Program-made: the position numbers and the translations under genes | Assembly: GCA_045611685.1 (NCBI GenBank) | Contig: JAZKXO010000083.1 | Span: 1-15,728 of the forward strand | Reading direction: 5' to 3' | From: SIG701 sp045611685 | GTDB taxonomy: Bacteria; Bacillota; Clostridia; Oscillospirales; CAG-272 | Length of the DNA stretch: 15,728 nucleotides | Shown here: piece after piece, positions 6,472 through 14,272 of the stretch | Position numbering within the stretch: the first letter of the stretch is position 1 | Layout of the letters: every line of letters begins with the position of its first letter | The notes under the pieces: generated by a model | The model's database searches: none | Told to the model about the DNA's origin: nothing | The model's input: the letters and a program-made list of their open reading frames with translations, nothing else

Positions 6472-8720
6472 TGGCAGTCTCCTTTCGTGATTTCCTCTCT
6501 TGCCCAATTCTCTATTTCATCCGTCCTCAGCTTGTCCGCCTCGTACGCGCGGCGAAGAAGCTCACCCGGCAGAAAGCCGTCGTACTTCTCGTACGCGGGC
6601 GCCTCGGTCGGCGCGACGAGCGCGGAGGCATCCACACCCGATCGGCGGATCGCGGCCTGCATCGTTCGAAGAAGCTCCTCGCCCGAGCCGCGCTCCTGAC
6701 GGAACGTTATATAATAGCACCCCTCAAATTCGATCTTTGAAAGGCGAAAGGTGTCCTTGTACTGCCCGATATAGCGGCGGAGCGTCCGGAACGAGCGCGT
6801 GCCGAGCCACGGGAAAAGTGCCCACGTGTACCCGCCCAGATGCACGATCGGCGACGTAAGCATACCCGATCGGCGTGCGGCGGCGCGTGCCTCCTTCAGA
6901 CGGCGCATCGCTCCCTCTTTGAGGTACGGATACTCCGTATCCTCAAGGAGAACCTGCCGCATCCGCTCCACGATGCGCGTGTGCACCTCGCCTGCGTCGC
7001 CCGGCCAGGCGATCTCCATTTTCCCCTTCACGGGGTGGACGTAGATGAGCCGTCGGGGGAGATCGACCTCCTCCACCTCCCATACGCGTCCCGCCAGAGC
7101 AAATCTGTCGCCCACGGGCGGGGCAGACGTGATCGTGCCGATCTCATCGGAGCCCGATCGGACGGTAAAGTCCTCGGAATCCTTAAAGACGGCGAAGAAC
7201 TTGAACGAGGCGGTGAGCCGCTCGCCGAGAAGCCCCACCATCAGTTCTTTTTCCTCCGTCATCTCCAAAAATTCCTGTTTAATCATCGAGGTGAGCAGAA
7301 GCTTCAGCTCGTCCTTCGTTACCGCGTGAAACGGCGGGAGCGTAAGAAGCTCCTCTCCGAGCGCCTTTGGCGTCATCGCCCCCTGTGATGCAAGGATCGA
7401 GAGCGTCTGCTGAAAGAGGAGACTGTACGGGCATTTTCTCACCGTCGGCGGCTCGATAAACCGTTCCTCTATATACAGCTGTACGATCGCGATCGCTTTG
7501 AGAAGCTCCCACGGTATAAGCTCGGGGAGAGGCGCGTTCGGCAGCGGCTCTTCCTCGCGGAAGACCATCACCATCTCGGGCGGCGCTTCCCGCCGTCCGC
7601 TTCTGCCGAGCCTTTGGAGAAAGGACGATACCGAGTTCGGTGATCCCGACTGGAGCACGCGTTCGAGCCTTCCGATATCAATACCGAGCTCCATCGTGAC
7701 GGTCGCGCAGGTGATCGCCTCCACCTCGTCGTCCTTCATTTTCGCCTCCGCTTCCTCGCGAAGAGAGGCGGACAGATTGCCGTGGTGGATGTAAAAGACG
7801 TCAGGATCCCCCCGCCTCTCGGCGATCTGCCGAAGCGTGGCGGTCAGATACTCCGTCTCCTCGCGGGAGTTTGAGAAGATGAGCGATTTTCTGCCCTTCG
7901 CGGCGTCGTACATGTAGTCGTAGCCGGGATCGCCTGCGATCTCACCCGCCTCGTCGAACATCTGAGGCGGAAGCAAGGCAGGGCCAAGCTTTGTCGGGTC
8001 GCTTTTGTCCCCGTGTGCGGTGTGAATGTAGAAATGCTCCATCCCGAGCCGCCAGCGAAGCTTTTGTTGAGGCAAAGCGGGGACGTACGTCTCCCGACCG
8101 CTGCCCGCGCCGAGCCACGCCGCTGCGAGATCCGTGTCCCCGATCGTGGCGGAGAGCCCGATCCGTCGGGGCGAATGCCCGATTTTTCGCGCAAGGCGGT
8201 TTATAAGGCAGAGGATCTGTTCGCCGCGATCCGTGCCCGTGAGGGTGTGGATCTCGTCGATGACGATATAGCGAAGCCCGCCGAACAGGCGCGGGATGTC
8301 GTTGCCCCTTCGCATGAGCATCGACTCCAGCGATTCCGGCGTAATCTGTAAAACGCCGCGCGGATCGCGGAGCAGTTTTTCCTTATGCGATCTTGACACA
8401 TCCCCGTGCCAGTGGAAAACGGGGATGCCCGCCTCGTCCGTCAGTTCCGTGATGCGGTCAAACTGATCGTTGATAAGGCTTTTGAGCGGCGCGATATAGA
8501 GGATCGAAACGCTCGTTTCGTCTGCCTCGGCGATCTCGGAGAGAATCGGGAAGAAAGCCGCTTCCGTCTTGCCCGAGGCAGTCGAGGAGGGGATAAGGAG
8601 ATTGTATTCCGTGTTAAAGATCACCTCGGCGGCGATCTCTTGTACCTCGTGGAGGGCATGCCATCCGCGGCGGTAAATGAACTCGCGCACGAACGGCGCA
8701 AAACGGTCGTAAACGGGCAT
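6468..8720 (-). CDS. Lhr-like superfamily 2 DEIH helicase (BrxHI-like)
   Basis: The 750-residue protein has a full SF2 helicase core: Walker A SSTASGKT (45-52, Lys51), DEIH (155-158), SAT (190-192), motif IV SLIFSNSREETE (279-290), motif V TCATVTMELGIDIG (337-350) and motif VI QRLGRSGRR (369-377). A winged-helix-like region (about 430-530) and a beta-rich Lhr-core-like domain follow (DRFALAGRVWEVEEVD, then HLGGYTWALFPWLG). This resembles Lhr and the BrxHI helicases that accompany BrxD in some BREX defence systems, but it is much shorter than full-length Lhr. It probably unwinds DNA or RNA:DNA using ATP; substrate unknown. The ATG at 8720 has AGGAGG eight bases upstream. It follows the BrxD-like gene after a 222 bp structured gap and overlaps the next gene by 4 bp. 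Confidence 0.88.
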   Translation of the reverse strand: MPVYDRFAPFVREFIYRRGWHALHEVQEIAAEVIFNTEYNLLIPSSTASGKTEAAFFPILSEIAEADETSVSILYIAPLKSLINDQFDRITELTDEAGIPVFHWHGDVSRSHKEKLLRDPRGVLQITPESLESMLMRRGNDIPRLFGGLRYIVIDEIHTLTGTDRGEQILCLINRLARKIGHSPRRIGLSATIGDTDLAAAWLGAGSGRETYVPALPQQKLRWRLGMEHFYIHTAHGDKSDPTKLGPALLPPQMFDEAGEIAGDPGYDYMYDAAKGRKSLIFSNSREETEYLTATLRQIAERRGDPDVFYIHHGNLSASLREEAEAKMKDDEVEAITCATVTMELGIDIGRLERVLQSGSPNSVSSFLQRLGRSGRREAPPEMVMVFREEEPLPNAPLPELIPWELLKAIAIVQLYIEERFIEPPTVRKCPYSLLFQQTLSILASQGAMTPKALGEELLTLPPFHAVTKDELKLLLTSMIKQEFLEMTEEKELMVGLLGERLTASFKFFAVFKDSEDFTVRSGSDEIGTITSAPPVGDRFALAGRVWEVEEVDLPRRLIYVHPVKGKMEIAWPGDAGEVHTRIVERMRQVLLEDTEYPYLKEGAMRRLKEARAAARRSGMLTSPIVHLGGYTWALFPWLGTRSFRTLRRYIGQYKDTFRLSKIEFEGCYYITFRQERGSGEELLRTMQAAIRRSGVDASALVAPTEAPAYEKYDGFLPGELLRRAYEADKLRTDEIENWAREEITKGDCQ

Positions 8721-8754
8721 AACAAAGCCCTCCTTTCGAAGTGTATCGGGGTTT

Positions 8755-8935
8755 CAAGGCGAGTATTGCCTGCGGCAAAACTCGGACCTGTCCCCTTGCG
8801 CCGTGCAGGGCGCGCAGCCCTGCGCCCCCGGCAGGGATCGGCGTTTCTTTTGATAGCTTTTCTTTGCGCCTATAGTGTCAAAGAAAAGCGGCAGACAGGT
8901 CTCGCTTGCAAACCCAAAGCGGTTTTCCCAAGCTC
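8755..8935 (-). other. Highly structured intergenic element inside the operon
   Basis: The gap between the BrxD-like and helicase genes is packed with inverted repeats. There is a 10 bp stem with one A-A mismatch (8760-8784), a perfect GCAGGGC/GCCCTGC hairpin (8805-8823), and a perfect 11 bp GCTTTTCTTTG/CAAAGAAAAGC hairpin (8856-8889). An 8 bp GACCTGTC/GACAGGTC pair (8785-8792 with 8894-8901) encloses the last two. A further hairpin (8904-8933) lies just after the ATPase stop, without a U-tract. No protein frame or clear promoter is seen. It could adjust helicase expression relative to the ATPase, or be a dispersed intergenic repeat that landed here. Confidence 0.55.
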
Positions 8936-8942
8936 CCTCGCA

Positions 8943-10304
8943 TCAAAGCTCCAATTCGTCGAGCGTAACCGACGGGGCGGCGCTCATTTCAGCCGTCAGA
9001 TTCTCACCGTGAGGTGCGCTTTCCACCGTTGACGAAACGATGTCCTCAAACGGGACGCCCGGATTCTGCATCATAAGATCGAGAAGCGTTACGAAATCCC
9101 TTATGATCTCGCGCGGCGTTACCATTTCGTCCGCGAGCGCGCGGGAGAGCTCTTCTTTTAAAAAGAGTGCCCTTTGTTCATCGGTCAGCACGTCGGGCGT
9201 GCCGTAATACTCCCCGTGGAGCGCCGAAAGACGGACGAGAAGCGCAAACAGCTCGTTGTCCGAAAGGCGGCGGAGCCGAATCACGGGTGAGAGCATGTTT
9301 TTCAGTTCAAAATCGGGCGATGCCGCGGCAAAGCGCCCGTCCGTAAGACGGGAGCGGAGCGCCTCGTAGCTGAAGAGCCCGCGCCGCGTGTCCTCAAGAA
9401 AGCGCGGCGTGCCGCCCAGCACGATCATCAGCCCCTCGGCGACGCCCTGGAGCGTATCGTTGTACATCGAGAGGATCTTCTCGTAATTCGCCTCACGGCT
9501 GATGCGGTTCGGGATCTTGTAGAGATTCACGCATTCGTCAACGAAGACGACGAGCCCCGCGTGCCCGATCAGTCTCGTAAAGCGGGCGAGAAGACGAAGA
9601 TGCAGATACCAGTTCGCGTCGGAGATCACGCCGATCGAGCGGATGCCGATCGCCGCCCGCGCATCGGTTTTGGTGCGGAATTCGCCGCGCAGCCAGCCGA
9701 GGCACGACGCCATTTTGTCCGCGTCGTCGGTAAGGTGCGCGTCCACGTACCGCATGAGAACGGCGACGTAGTCGAACCCGCCGATCTCTTCTTTTAAGGG
9801 AGCGAGGATTTTTGAAGCCTTCGCCCGCACCGCGTCACAAAACGCGTCCTCCGTGAGGGAATCGGAGAGCCCGTCCCCGAGGGACGACACCCACCGCGAA
9901 AGGAGCACGCTCCACGCACCGCCGTCGGGCGATGCTTTTACGGAAAGATTGCGCGAAAGCTCGCGGTACGTCGAAAGACCGCCCTCTCCCGAAAGCTTTC
10001 TCTCGGGGGAGAGATCGGCGTCCGCGGTCACGAATCCCATCTCCATAGCGCGGGCGCGCATCAGTTGAATGAGGAACGATTTGCCGCTGCCGTACCGTCC
10101 CACGAGAAAACGCATGGACGATTCGCCCTCTTTTACGCGGGCGAGATCGTCGGAGAGCGCACGGATCTCGTCCGTCCGTCCGATCGCAATATACGGAGCG
10201 CCCGCACGGGGCACGACGCCCGCCGAGATACCTGCCAAAAGCGCACCGAGAATCCGTCTCGGCACCTTTTGCACGTTCTCCTTCGTCAGTCTGCCGTCAG
10301 CCAT
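8943..10304 (-). CDS. brxD: BrxD-like DUF2791 P-loop ATPase
   Basis: The 453-residue protein has the hallmarks of the DUF2791 ATPase family (Pfam PF10923) that includes BrxC and BrxD of BREX. An IGRTDEI segment (41-47) is followed by RFLVGRYGSGKSF (65-77, Walker A Lys75) and Walker B LVVFVDEC (251-258), then a sensor-like VLGGTPRF (295-302). Helices rich in Leu and Arg fill the C-terminal half. It is expected to bind ATP and act with nucleic acid or a partner helicase. The frame runs upstream to 10451, but the ATG at 10304 is chosen: AGGAGG lies exactly 7 bases before it, the translation beyond it is Arg-rich and shadows the terB-like gene, and family similarity starts here. It overlaps the TerB gene by 19 bp and precedes the helicase. 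Confidence 0.85.
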   Translation of the reverse strand: MADGRLTKENVQKVPRRILGALLAGISAGVVPRAGAPYIAIGRTDEIRALSDDLARVKEGESSMRFLVGRYGSGKSFLIQLMRARAMEMGFVTADADLSPERKLSGEGGLSTYRELSRNLSVKASPDGGAWSVLLSRWVSSLGDGLSDSLTEDAFCDAVRAKASKILAPLKEEIGGFDYVAVLMRYVDAHLTDDADKMASCLGWLRGEFRTKTDARAAIGIRSIGVISDANWYLHLRLLARFTRLIGHAGLVVFVDECVNLYKIPNRISREANYEKILSMYNDTLQGVAEGLMIVLGGTPRFLEDTRRGLFSYEALRSRLTDGRFAAASPDFELKNMLSPVIRLRRLSDNELFALLVRLSALHGEYYGTPDVLTDEQRALFLKEELSRALADEMVTPREIIRDFVTLLDLMMQNPGVPFEDIVSSTVESAPHGENLTAEMSAAPSVTLDELEL

Positions 10305-11836
10305 GCCTCCACCTCCTCTTTGTAATCGTCGATCAGTGTGTATCCCGTGCCCGAGAGTTCGAGCACGATATCGCCGAAGGCGTCGGCGAAAAAGTCGTTG
10401 ATCTGCCCCGCGATCTCCGCCTCGGAGACGCGGCTTTTCTGCGCCTTGCAAAACGCTTCGAGCTTCTCACCGTCAAGGATCGCCCTGAGCGCATCTGCGT
10501 AGGGAATTGCCGCCTTTTCAGCCGCCTTTGCGGTTTCTTCCGCGACGGGTGCGGGGATTTCGGAAAGCGGCGTTTCGGGCTCGTCCGCCCCGTCCGCCGT
10601 CAGAATATCCGTCGTCTCCCACGATTTCACCTCAAGGGAGCGGGCGGCGGCAAAGTCCACGCCCTCGGAGGGCGCGTCGTACAGTTTTTCGTAGGTCGTG
10701 TCCTCCTCCGCCTTCGTCGGGCGGGTGGGGTAGAGCTTGTCGAAATATGACGCCACCGCCGTGCCGATCTCGGGATCGGGCATGGTGATAGAGAGCCGCG
10801 AGCGGATTTTCGTGCCGCGTCGGACGAAGTTTTCGGCGAGTTTTACCGCCGCCGTTACCGCCCGCCGCATCTCGTACGATCTGGTGAACGAGTAATATTC
10901 CACGATGATCCGCCGCTTTACCGTCTGCGCGCAGAGCGAGCCGCAGTAGGCGTCCCGTTCGATCTTCACCTTCTTCATCGAGGCGGGATCGGGCGCGATG
11001 CCGCAGAGAGCCGCCGCACGTCCGACAGCCGCGGGGATGTGCCGATCGAAGGCGTCCCTTTGCTCTTTATAATATTTCGAACTCTTATAACTGTAATCGG
11101 AGGCGAGCAGTATGAGTGCCTCGGGCGTGATCCCGTCCCCTGACACGGCGGAGACGTAAAACTCCTTGAGAGTCGCCTTCGGTAAGATCTCGGGCACGAT
11201 CGGGTAGAGCTCCTCGGGCAAGGGTACTTTGCCGATGAGGCAGTAGTCGCACATCCACTCGGCGAGATACCGATCGAGCTCGCCTCTGCGCCCCCTGTAC
11301 GCGAGCCATACGCCTGCCATGGCGTGCGCCCCGTCCTCGGGCGCGATTTTGTGGGGGAGATTGATGATCTCGTAAATGTACAAAAGAATATACGGCAGAT
11401 CGACGTCTTCAAGATAAACGCCGCGCCGTGCATTCTCGCGAAACCAGAGATAGTAGAGAAGCTGTGCGTGGGAAAGCTGCGCGTACTGCGGAATATAGGA
11501 AAAATACGGCTCGGCGGGGACCTCTTTTCCCCGCACGGAGAAAAACCGCTCCGCATCGTCGGAGAAGCGCTGGTAGTAGTTGTAGCGCTGCGGCCACGGG
11601 TGGATCTCCACCTTCGTGAGAAGCGCGCTTTGGACGTCGTAGACCTCGGGCCTCGGTGCCGGCTTCGGCGCGCTTTCCGCCTTCGGTACGCGTGCGCCGA
11701 GACCTTTGTAATTGCCCGTCGGGTACGCCTTTTTCGGCGTCCCTTCCGAGAACGCATCCGGCACGATCGAGGCGGCGGTAAGACGGCTCTCGCCTTTCGC
11801 ATCCACGGTTACGTCTACGGTATCGCGGTCCTTCAT
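10286..11836 (-). CDS. TerB_N/TerB_C domain protein
   Basis: The 516-residue protein has a disordered, Pro/Ala-rich N-terminus (about 1-70), then a TerB_N-like domain (about 80-345). Its signature pieces are YNYYQRF (85-91), FSYIPQYAQLSHAQLLYYLWFR (112-133), YILLYIYEIINL (149-160), WMCDYC (194-199) and an AYCGSLC...RRIIVEYYSFTRS segment (296-320). A variable, acidic linker follows (about 375-445). The C-terminal 70 residues (LRAILDGEKLEAF, then GQINDFFADAFGD and the end) look like TerB_C. TerB-family domains are linked to tellurite resistance and to predicted stress and phage-response systems; the biochemical role of TerB_N is not established. No membrane segment is seen. The ATG at 11836 has GGAGG 7 bases upstream. 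It lies 45 bp after tadA and overlaps the ATPase gene, so it is probably the partner of the ATPase and helicase. Confidence 0.85.
   Translation of the reverse strand: MKDRDTVDVTVDAKGESRLTAASIVPDAFSEGTPKKAYPTGNYKGLGARVPKAESAPKPAPRPEVYDVQSALLTKVEIHPWPQRYNYYQRFSDDAERFFSVRGKEVPAEPYFSYIPQYAQLSHAQLLYYLWFRENARRGVYLEDVDLPYILLYIYEIINLPHKIAPEDGAHAMAGVWLAYRGRRGELDRYLAEWMCDYCLIGKVPLPEELYPIVPEILPKATLKEFYVSAVSGDGITPEALILLASDYSYKSSKYYKEQRDAFDRHIPAAVGRAAALCGIAPDPASMKKVKIERDAYCGSLCAQTVKRRIIVEYYSFTRSYEMRRAVTAAVKLAENFVRRGTKIRSRLSITMPDPEIGTAVASYFDKLYPTRPTKAEEDTTYEKLYDAPSEGVDFAAARSLEVKSWETTDILTADGADEPETPLSEIPAPVAEETAKAAEKAAIPYADALRAILDGEKLEAFCKAQKSRVSEAEIAGQINDFFADAFGDIVLELSGTGYTLIDDYKEEVEAWLTAD
10312..10317 (-). 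promoter_or_regulatory. Ribosome binding site of the BrxD-like gene inside the TerB gene
   Basis: AGGAGG on the minus strand sits 7 bases ahead of the ATG at 10304. It is made from the Glu-Glu-Val codons near the end of the upstream TerB gene. It decides the ATPase start and suggests that the two proteins are made together. Confidence 0.75.
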
Positions 11837-11881
11837 ACGCCCACCTCCCCTCTTTCGTTCTTTCCCTTATAGTATGACCTG

Positions 11882-12343
11882 TCAGCGCGGATTTCTGCGC
11901 GCCTTGAAAAACGCCGAGAGAATATCGGCGCACTCCTTTGCCATCACGCCCGATACCGTCTCCGGCTTATGATTGAGCGGATACGCGCTGACGTTCAGAA
12001 CGCTGCCCATCGCGCCCGCTTTTGCGTCCTTCGCCCCGTACACCACCTTTGGAATCCGTGCGTTCACGATCGCGCCCGCGCACATGGGGCACGGCTCAAG
12101 CGTTACGTACAAGGTGCATCCCGTGAGGCGCCAGCCGCCGAGCGTGCGGCACGCTTCGTCGATCGCCTCGATCTCCGCGTGCGCGAGCGCGTGCTTTCCC
12201 GCCTCGCGGCGGTTTCTGCCCGTGCCGATCACACGGCCGCCCCGTACGATCACACAGCCAACGGGCACCTCACCCGCCGCCGCCGCTTCGCCCGCGAGCG
12301 CGAGCGCATGCTGCATAAATGCTTCGTCTGTTCTCGGTGTCAT
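11882..12343 (-). CDS. tadA: tRNA adenosine(34) deaminase TadA
   Basis: The 153-residue protein carries the cytidine/deoxycytidylate deaminase zinc signature: HAE (His55, catalytic Glu57) and PCPMC (Cys85, Cys88). VPVGCVIV (27-34) and GTGRNRRE (40-47) belong to the tRNA-binding TadA pattern. The enzyme converts adenosine to inosine at the wobble position of tRNA-Arg(ACG). The frame is open upstream, but the ATG at 12343 gives the normal TadA length, has AGAGG 7 bases upstream and overlaps the regulator's TGA as ATGA. Length and motifs look complete. It sits between a regulator and the TerB module, an unusual context for a housekeeping tRNA gene. Confidence 0.95.
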   Translation of the reverse strand: MTPRTDEAFMQHALALAGEAAAAGEVPVGCVIVRGGRVIGTGRNRREAGKHALAHAEIEAIDEACRTLGGWRLTGCTLYVTLEPCPMCAGAIVNARIPKVVYGAKDAKAGAMGSVLNVSAYPLNHKPETVSGVMAKECADILSAFFKARRNPR

Positions 12344-13194
12344 TTCTCCGCCTCTCCGCTCTTTCGCATATGACGGCGGAACGCCGAGGGCGATACGCCC
12401 GTCGATTCCGTGAATACTCTTGTCAGATACCCCTGCTCGGCAAAGCCGCACAGGATCGCGATGTCGCGGATCGGGCGATCGCTTTCCGCGAGCATCCGAC
12501 GGACGTGCGACAGGCGCACCTCGGTCAGGTACGCGATGATCGTCATACCGTAGGCGTGGCGGAACGTGTTCATAAGCGTTGATTTACTGCATCCGAACTG
12601 ATGGCAAAGCGCGTCCAGCGTGATCTTCTCCGCGTAGTGCGCCGTTACGTACTGACGCACCAGATGCGCAAGATCCGGCGAGGCAGGATGCATGCGATCG
12701 GTCAAGGTCAGGTAATCCGCGCAGATCTGCATGATCGAAACGAACGAGGAGAAGCGATCGCTTCCGACGGAGGTGAGCGCCGCCACCGCTTTGGAAAGCG
12801 ACGCCGCATCGGGCGTATCCTCTCCGAGAAGCTCGAGCGCGCGGCTGAAAATATCTCCGCTTCGGAGATCCTTGTCGTCTGCAATCTGCCCGATCATGAG
12901 AAAGCCGGTGAGGATCCCCGCGCTGTAAAGCGGGGCTACCGCCTCGTACAGTCCCATATGGCACTTGTATATGTAGGGCTCGCCCGTCCTTTGCACCTTT
13001 GCGAGCGCCTCCGCGTCGCCCATAAGACAGGCGAGGTACGCCTCCGGCTTCGTCTGGATCAGCCGGCAGAACGGGGAGACCTCCTGCGGATAGGCGGCGA
13101 TTTCCGTCGATTCCGGATCGTGCACCGACACGCGGCACCCCGAAACAAGATGCAATTCTCTCAGAACGGTCTCCATGTCGATCTGCTTTTGCAT
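12340..13194 (-). CDS. PocR-domain AraC-family transcription regulator
   Basis: The 284-residue protein has an N-terminal PocR-type sensor (about 5-165) with conserved-looking cysteines Cys43 (SPFCRLIQ), Cys56 and Cys78 (YKCHMGLYE), and a GFLMIGQI segment (97-104). An AraC double helix-turn-helix follows (about 178-278): ITLDALCHQFGCSKSTLMNTF is the first and IRDIAILCGFAEQGYLTRVF the second, ending in a canonical TGVSPSAFRR. PocR domains sense small molecules; the ligand here is unknown. GTG and ATG codons exist at 13209 and 13206, but the ATG at 13194 is preferred because GGAGG lies 5 bases upstream. It is divergent from nagB with overlapping promoters, so nagB and its own operon are the obvious candidate targets (inference). 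Its TGA overlaps the tadA ATG. Confidence 0.88.
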   Translation of the reverse strand: MQKQIDMETVLRELHLVSGCRVSVHDPESTEIAAYPQEVSPFCRLIQTKPEAYLACLMGDAEALAKVQRTGEPYIYKCHMGLYEAVAPLYSAGILTGFLMIGQIADDKDLRSGDIFSRALELLGEDTPDAASLSKAVAALTSVGSDRFSSFVSIMQICADYLTLTDRMHPASPDLAHLVRQYVTAHYAEKITLDALCHQFGCSKSTLMNTFRHAYGMTIIAYLTEVRLSHVRRMLAESDRPIRDIAILCGFAEQGYLTRVFTESTGVSPSAFRRHMRKSGEAEK

Positions 13195-13233
13195 AGTGTC
13201 CTCCATCACAAAATAACGATTTTGTATAAATAT

Positions 13234-13261
13234 ATGATACTATTTTTCATAGAAAAGTCAA
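13234..13261 (-). promoter_or_regulatory. Promoter of the PocR/AraC operon
   Basis: On the minus strand TTGACT (13256-13261) and TATCAT (13234-13239) are separated by 16 bp. Each differs from consensus at one position. The predicted start near 13227 gives a short AT-rich leader. Its -35 region overlaps the divergent nagB promoter. Confidence 0.65.
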
Positions 13262-13278
13262 TAGAAAACGTGTATAAT
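13250..13278 (+). promoter_or_regulatory. Promoter of nagB
   Basis: A perfect TATAAT (13273-13278) is preceded, 17 bp away, by TAGAAA (13250-13255, four of six consensus bases). The weak -35 would suit activation by a regulator. The predicted start near 13285 leaves a leader of about 105 nt with a possible TCGGG/CCCGA hairpin. Confidence 0.6.
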
Positions 13279-13389
13279 TATTAAGGAAAACAAAAATTTT
13301 TTCAAAAATCGGGCGGCGGTGCCTTTTTACCCGAAAGAACAAAAGCGGCCCGACTGCCCGAAAATCTCGCATACATAAGGAGAAAGAAT

Positions 13390-14157
13390 ATGCTTAGAAT
13401 CTACTGTGCAGAAGATTACGAGGGAATGAGCGCCCGTGCCGCTACCATTATGGCGGCGCAGGTTCTGGCAAATCCCGCATCGGTGATCGGTCTCGCTACG
13501 GGCTCGTCCCCCGTCGGCATGTACACCGAGCTTGCTAAGAAGAATAAAGAGGGCAAGATCACCTTCAAAAACGTACGCACGGTCAACCTCGACGAGTACT
13601 ACGGCCTCGCCCCCGAGCACGACCAGAGCTACCGCTACTTTATGGAGAAAAACTTCTTCTCGAAGATCGATATCCCGAAGGAAAACACGAATCTCCCGAA
13701 CGGACTTGCTCCCGACGCGGACGCTGAGTGCGCACGCTACGACGCCCTCATCGATTCCCTCGGCGGCATCGATATGCAGCTTCTCGGCATCGGTCACAAC
13801 GGCCACATCGGCTTCAACGAGCCGTCCGATCATTTCACCGCAGGCACGAACTGCGTAACGCTCCAAAAGCGCACGATCGAGGCAAACTCCCGCTTCTTCG
13901 CGTCCGAGGACGAGGTGCCGAAGAAGGCGCTCACCATGGGCATCCGCGCGATCATGCAGGCAAAGAAGATCCTCATGGTCGTAACCGGCGCTGACAAAGC
14001 GGAGATTCTCGAGCAGGCATTCTTCGGCCCGATCACGCCCGCTTGCCAGGCATCCATCGTCCAGATCCACCCCGACGTGGTCCTCTGTGCCGATAAGGCA
14101 GCGCTCTCCGTGATCCTCGAAAAGCATCCGGAAGTCGTTCTTTTCGATAATCTTTGA
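13390..14157 (+). CDS. nagB: Glucosamine-6-phosphate deaminase NagB
   Basis: The 255-residue protein is full length for NagB. The phosphate-binding loop is GLATGSSPVGMY (34-45), NLDEYYG (66-72) carries the catalytic Asp68, and GIGHNGHIGFNEP (133-145) carries His139 and Glu144. Position 137 is Asn where the E. coli enzyme has Asp141, a change common in Firmicutes homologues as far as I recall. TIEANSRFF and a MGIRAIMQAKK segment are also typical. The enzyme converts glucosamine-6-phosphate to fructose-6-phosphate and ammonia, the entry of amino sugars into glycolysis. AAGGAG lies 7 bases before the ATG. No nagA or transporter is adjacent in this window; the only candidate regulator is the divergent PocR/AraC gene. 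Confidence 0.96.
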   Translation: MLRIYCAEDYEGMSARAATIMAAQVLANPASVIGLATGSSPVGMYTELAKKNKEGKITFKNVRTVNLDEYYGLAPEHDQSYRYFMEKNFFSKIDIPKENTNLPNGLAPDADAECARYDALIDSLGGIDMQLLGIGHNGHIGFNEPSDHFTAGTNCVTLQKRTIEANSRFFASEDEVPKKALTMGIRAIMQAKKILMVVTGADKAEILEQAFFGPITPACQASIVQIHPDVVLCADKAALSVILEKHPEVVLFDNL

Positions 14158-14184
14158 TCTGTCCCTCGAAAAATTATCCTATAC

Positions 14185-14227
14185 AAAAAATACAGTCTGT
14201 TCGTCAATTTGACGTGCAGACTGTATT
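14185..14227 (-). terminator. Bidirectional terminator between nagB and the oxidoreductase
   Basis: A perfect 11 bp stem pairs AATACAGTCTG (14189-14199) with CAGACTGTATT (14217-14227), with an inner GTCA/TGAC pair in the loop. On the minus strand it runs into TTTTTT (14185-14190), a good stop for the oxidoreductase gene. On the plus strand only CGTTTAT follows, so it is weaker for nagB. Confidence 0.85.
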
Positions 14228-14272
14228 CGTTTATCCGTACAAAGGATGCTTTGGGATAACTGCCTTGGCGCC

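Noticed and set aside
6472..6507. N-terminal extension of the GT4-CsaB protein by 12 residues
   Set aside because: The GT-B fold begins at MNILML, the ATG at 6471 has AAGGAG 7 bases upstream, and it overlaps the preceding stop as ATGA.
8856..8889. TTGACA on the minus strand within the 11 bp inverted repeat as a helicase promoter
   Set aside because: No acceptable -10 lies at 16-18 bp; the best candidate is about 20 bp away. The sequence is explained by the inverted repeat.
10305..10451. N-terminal extension of the BrxD-like ATPase by 49 residues
   Set aside because: The extra translation is Arg/Gly-rich and lies fully inside the TerB coding sequence. The ATG at 10304 has an ideally spaced AGGAGG.
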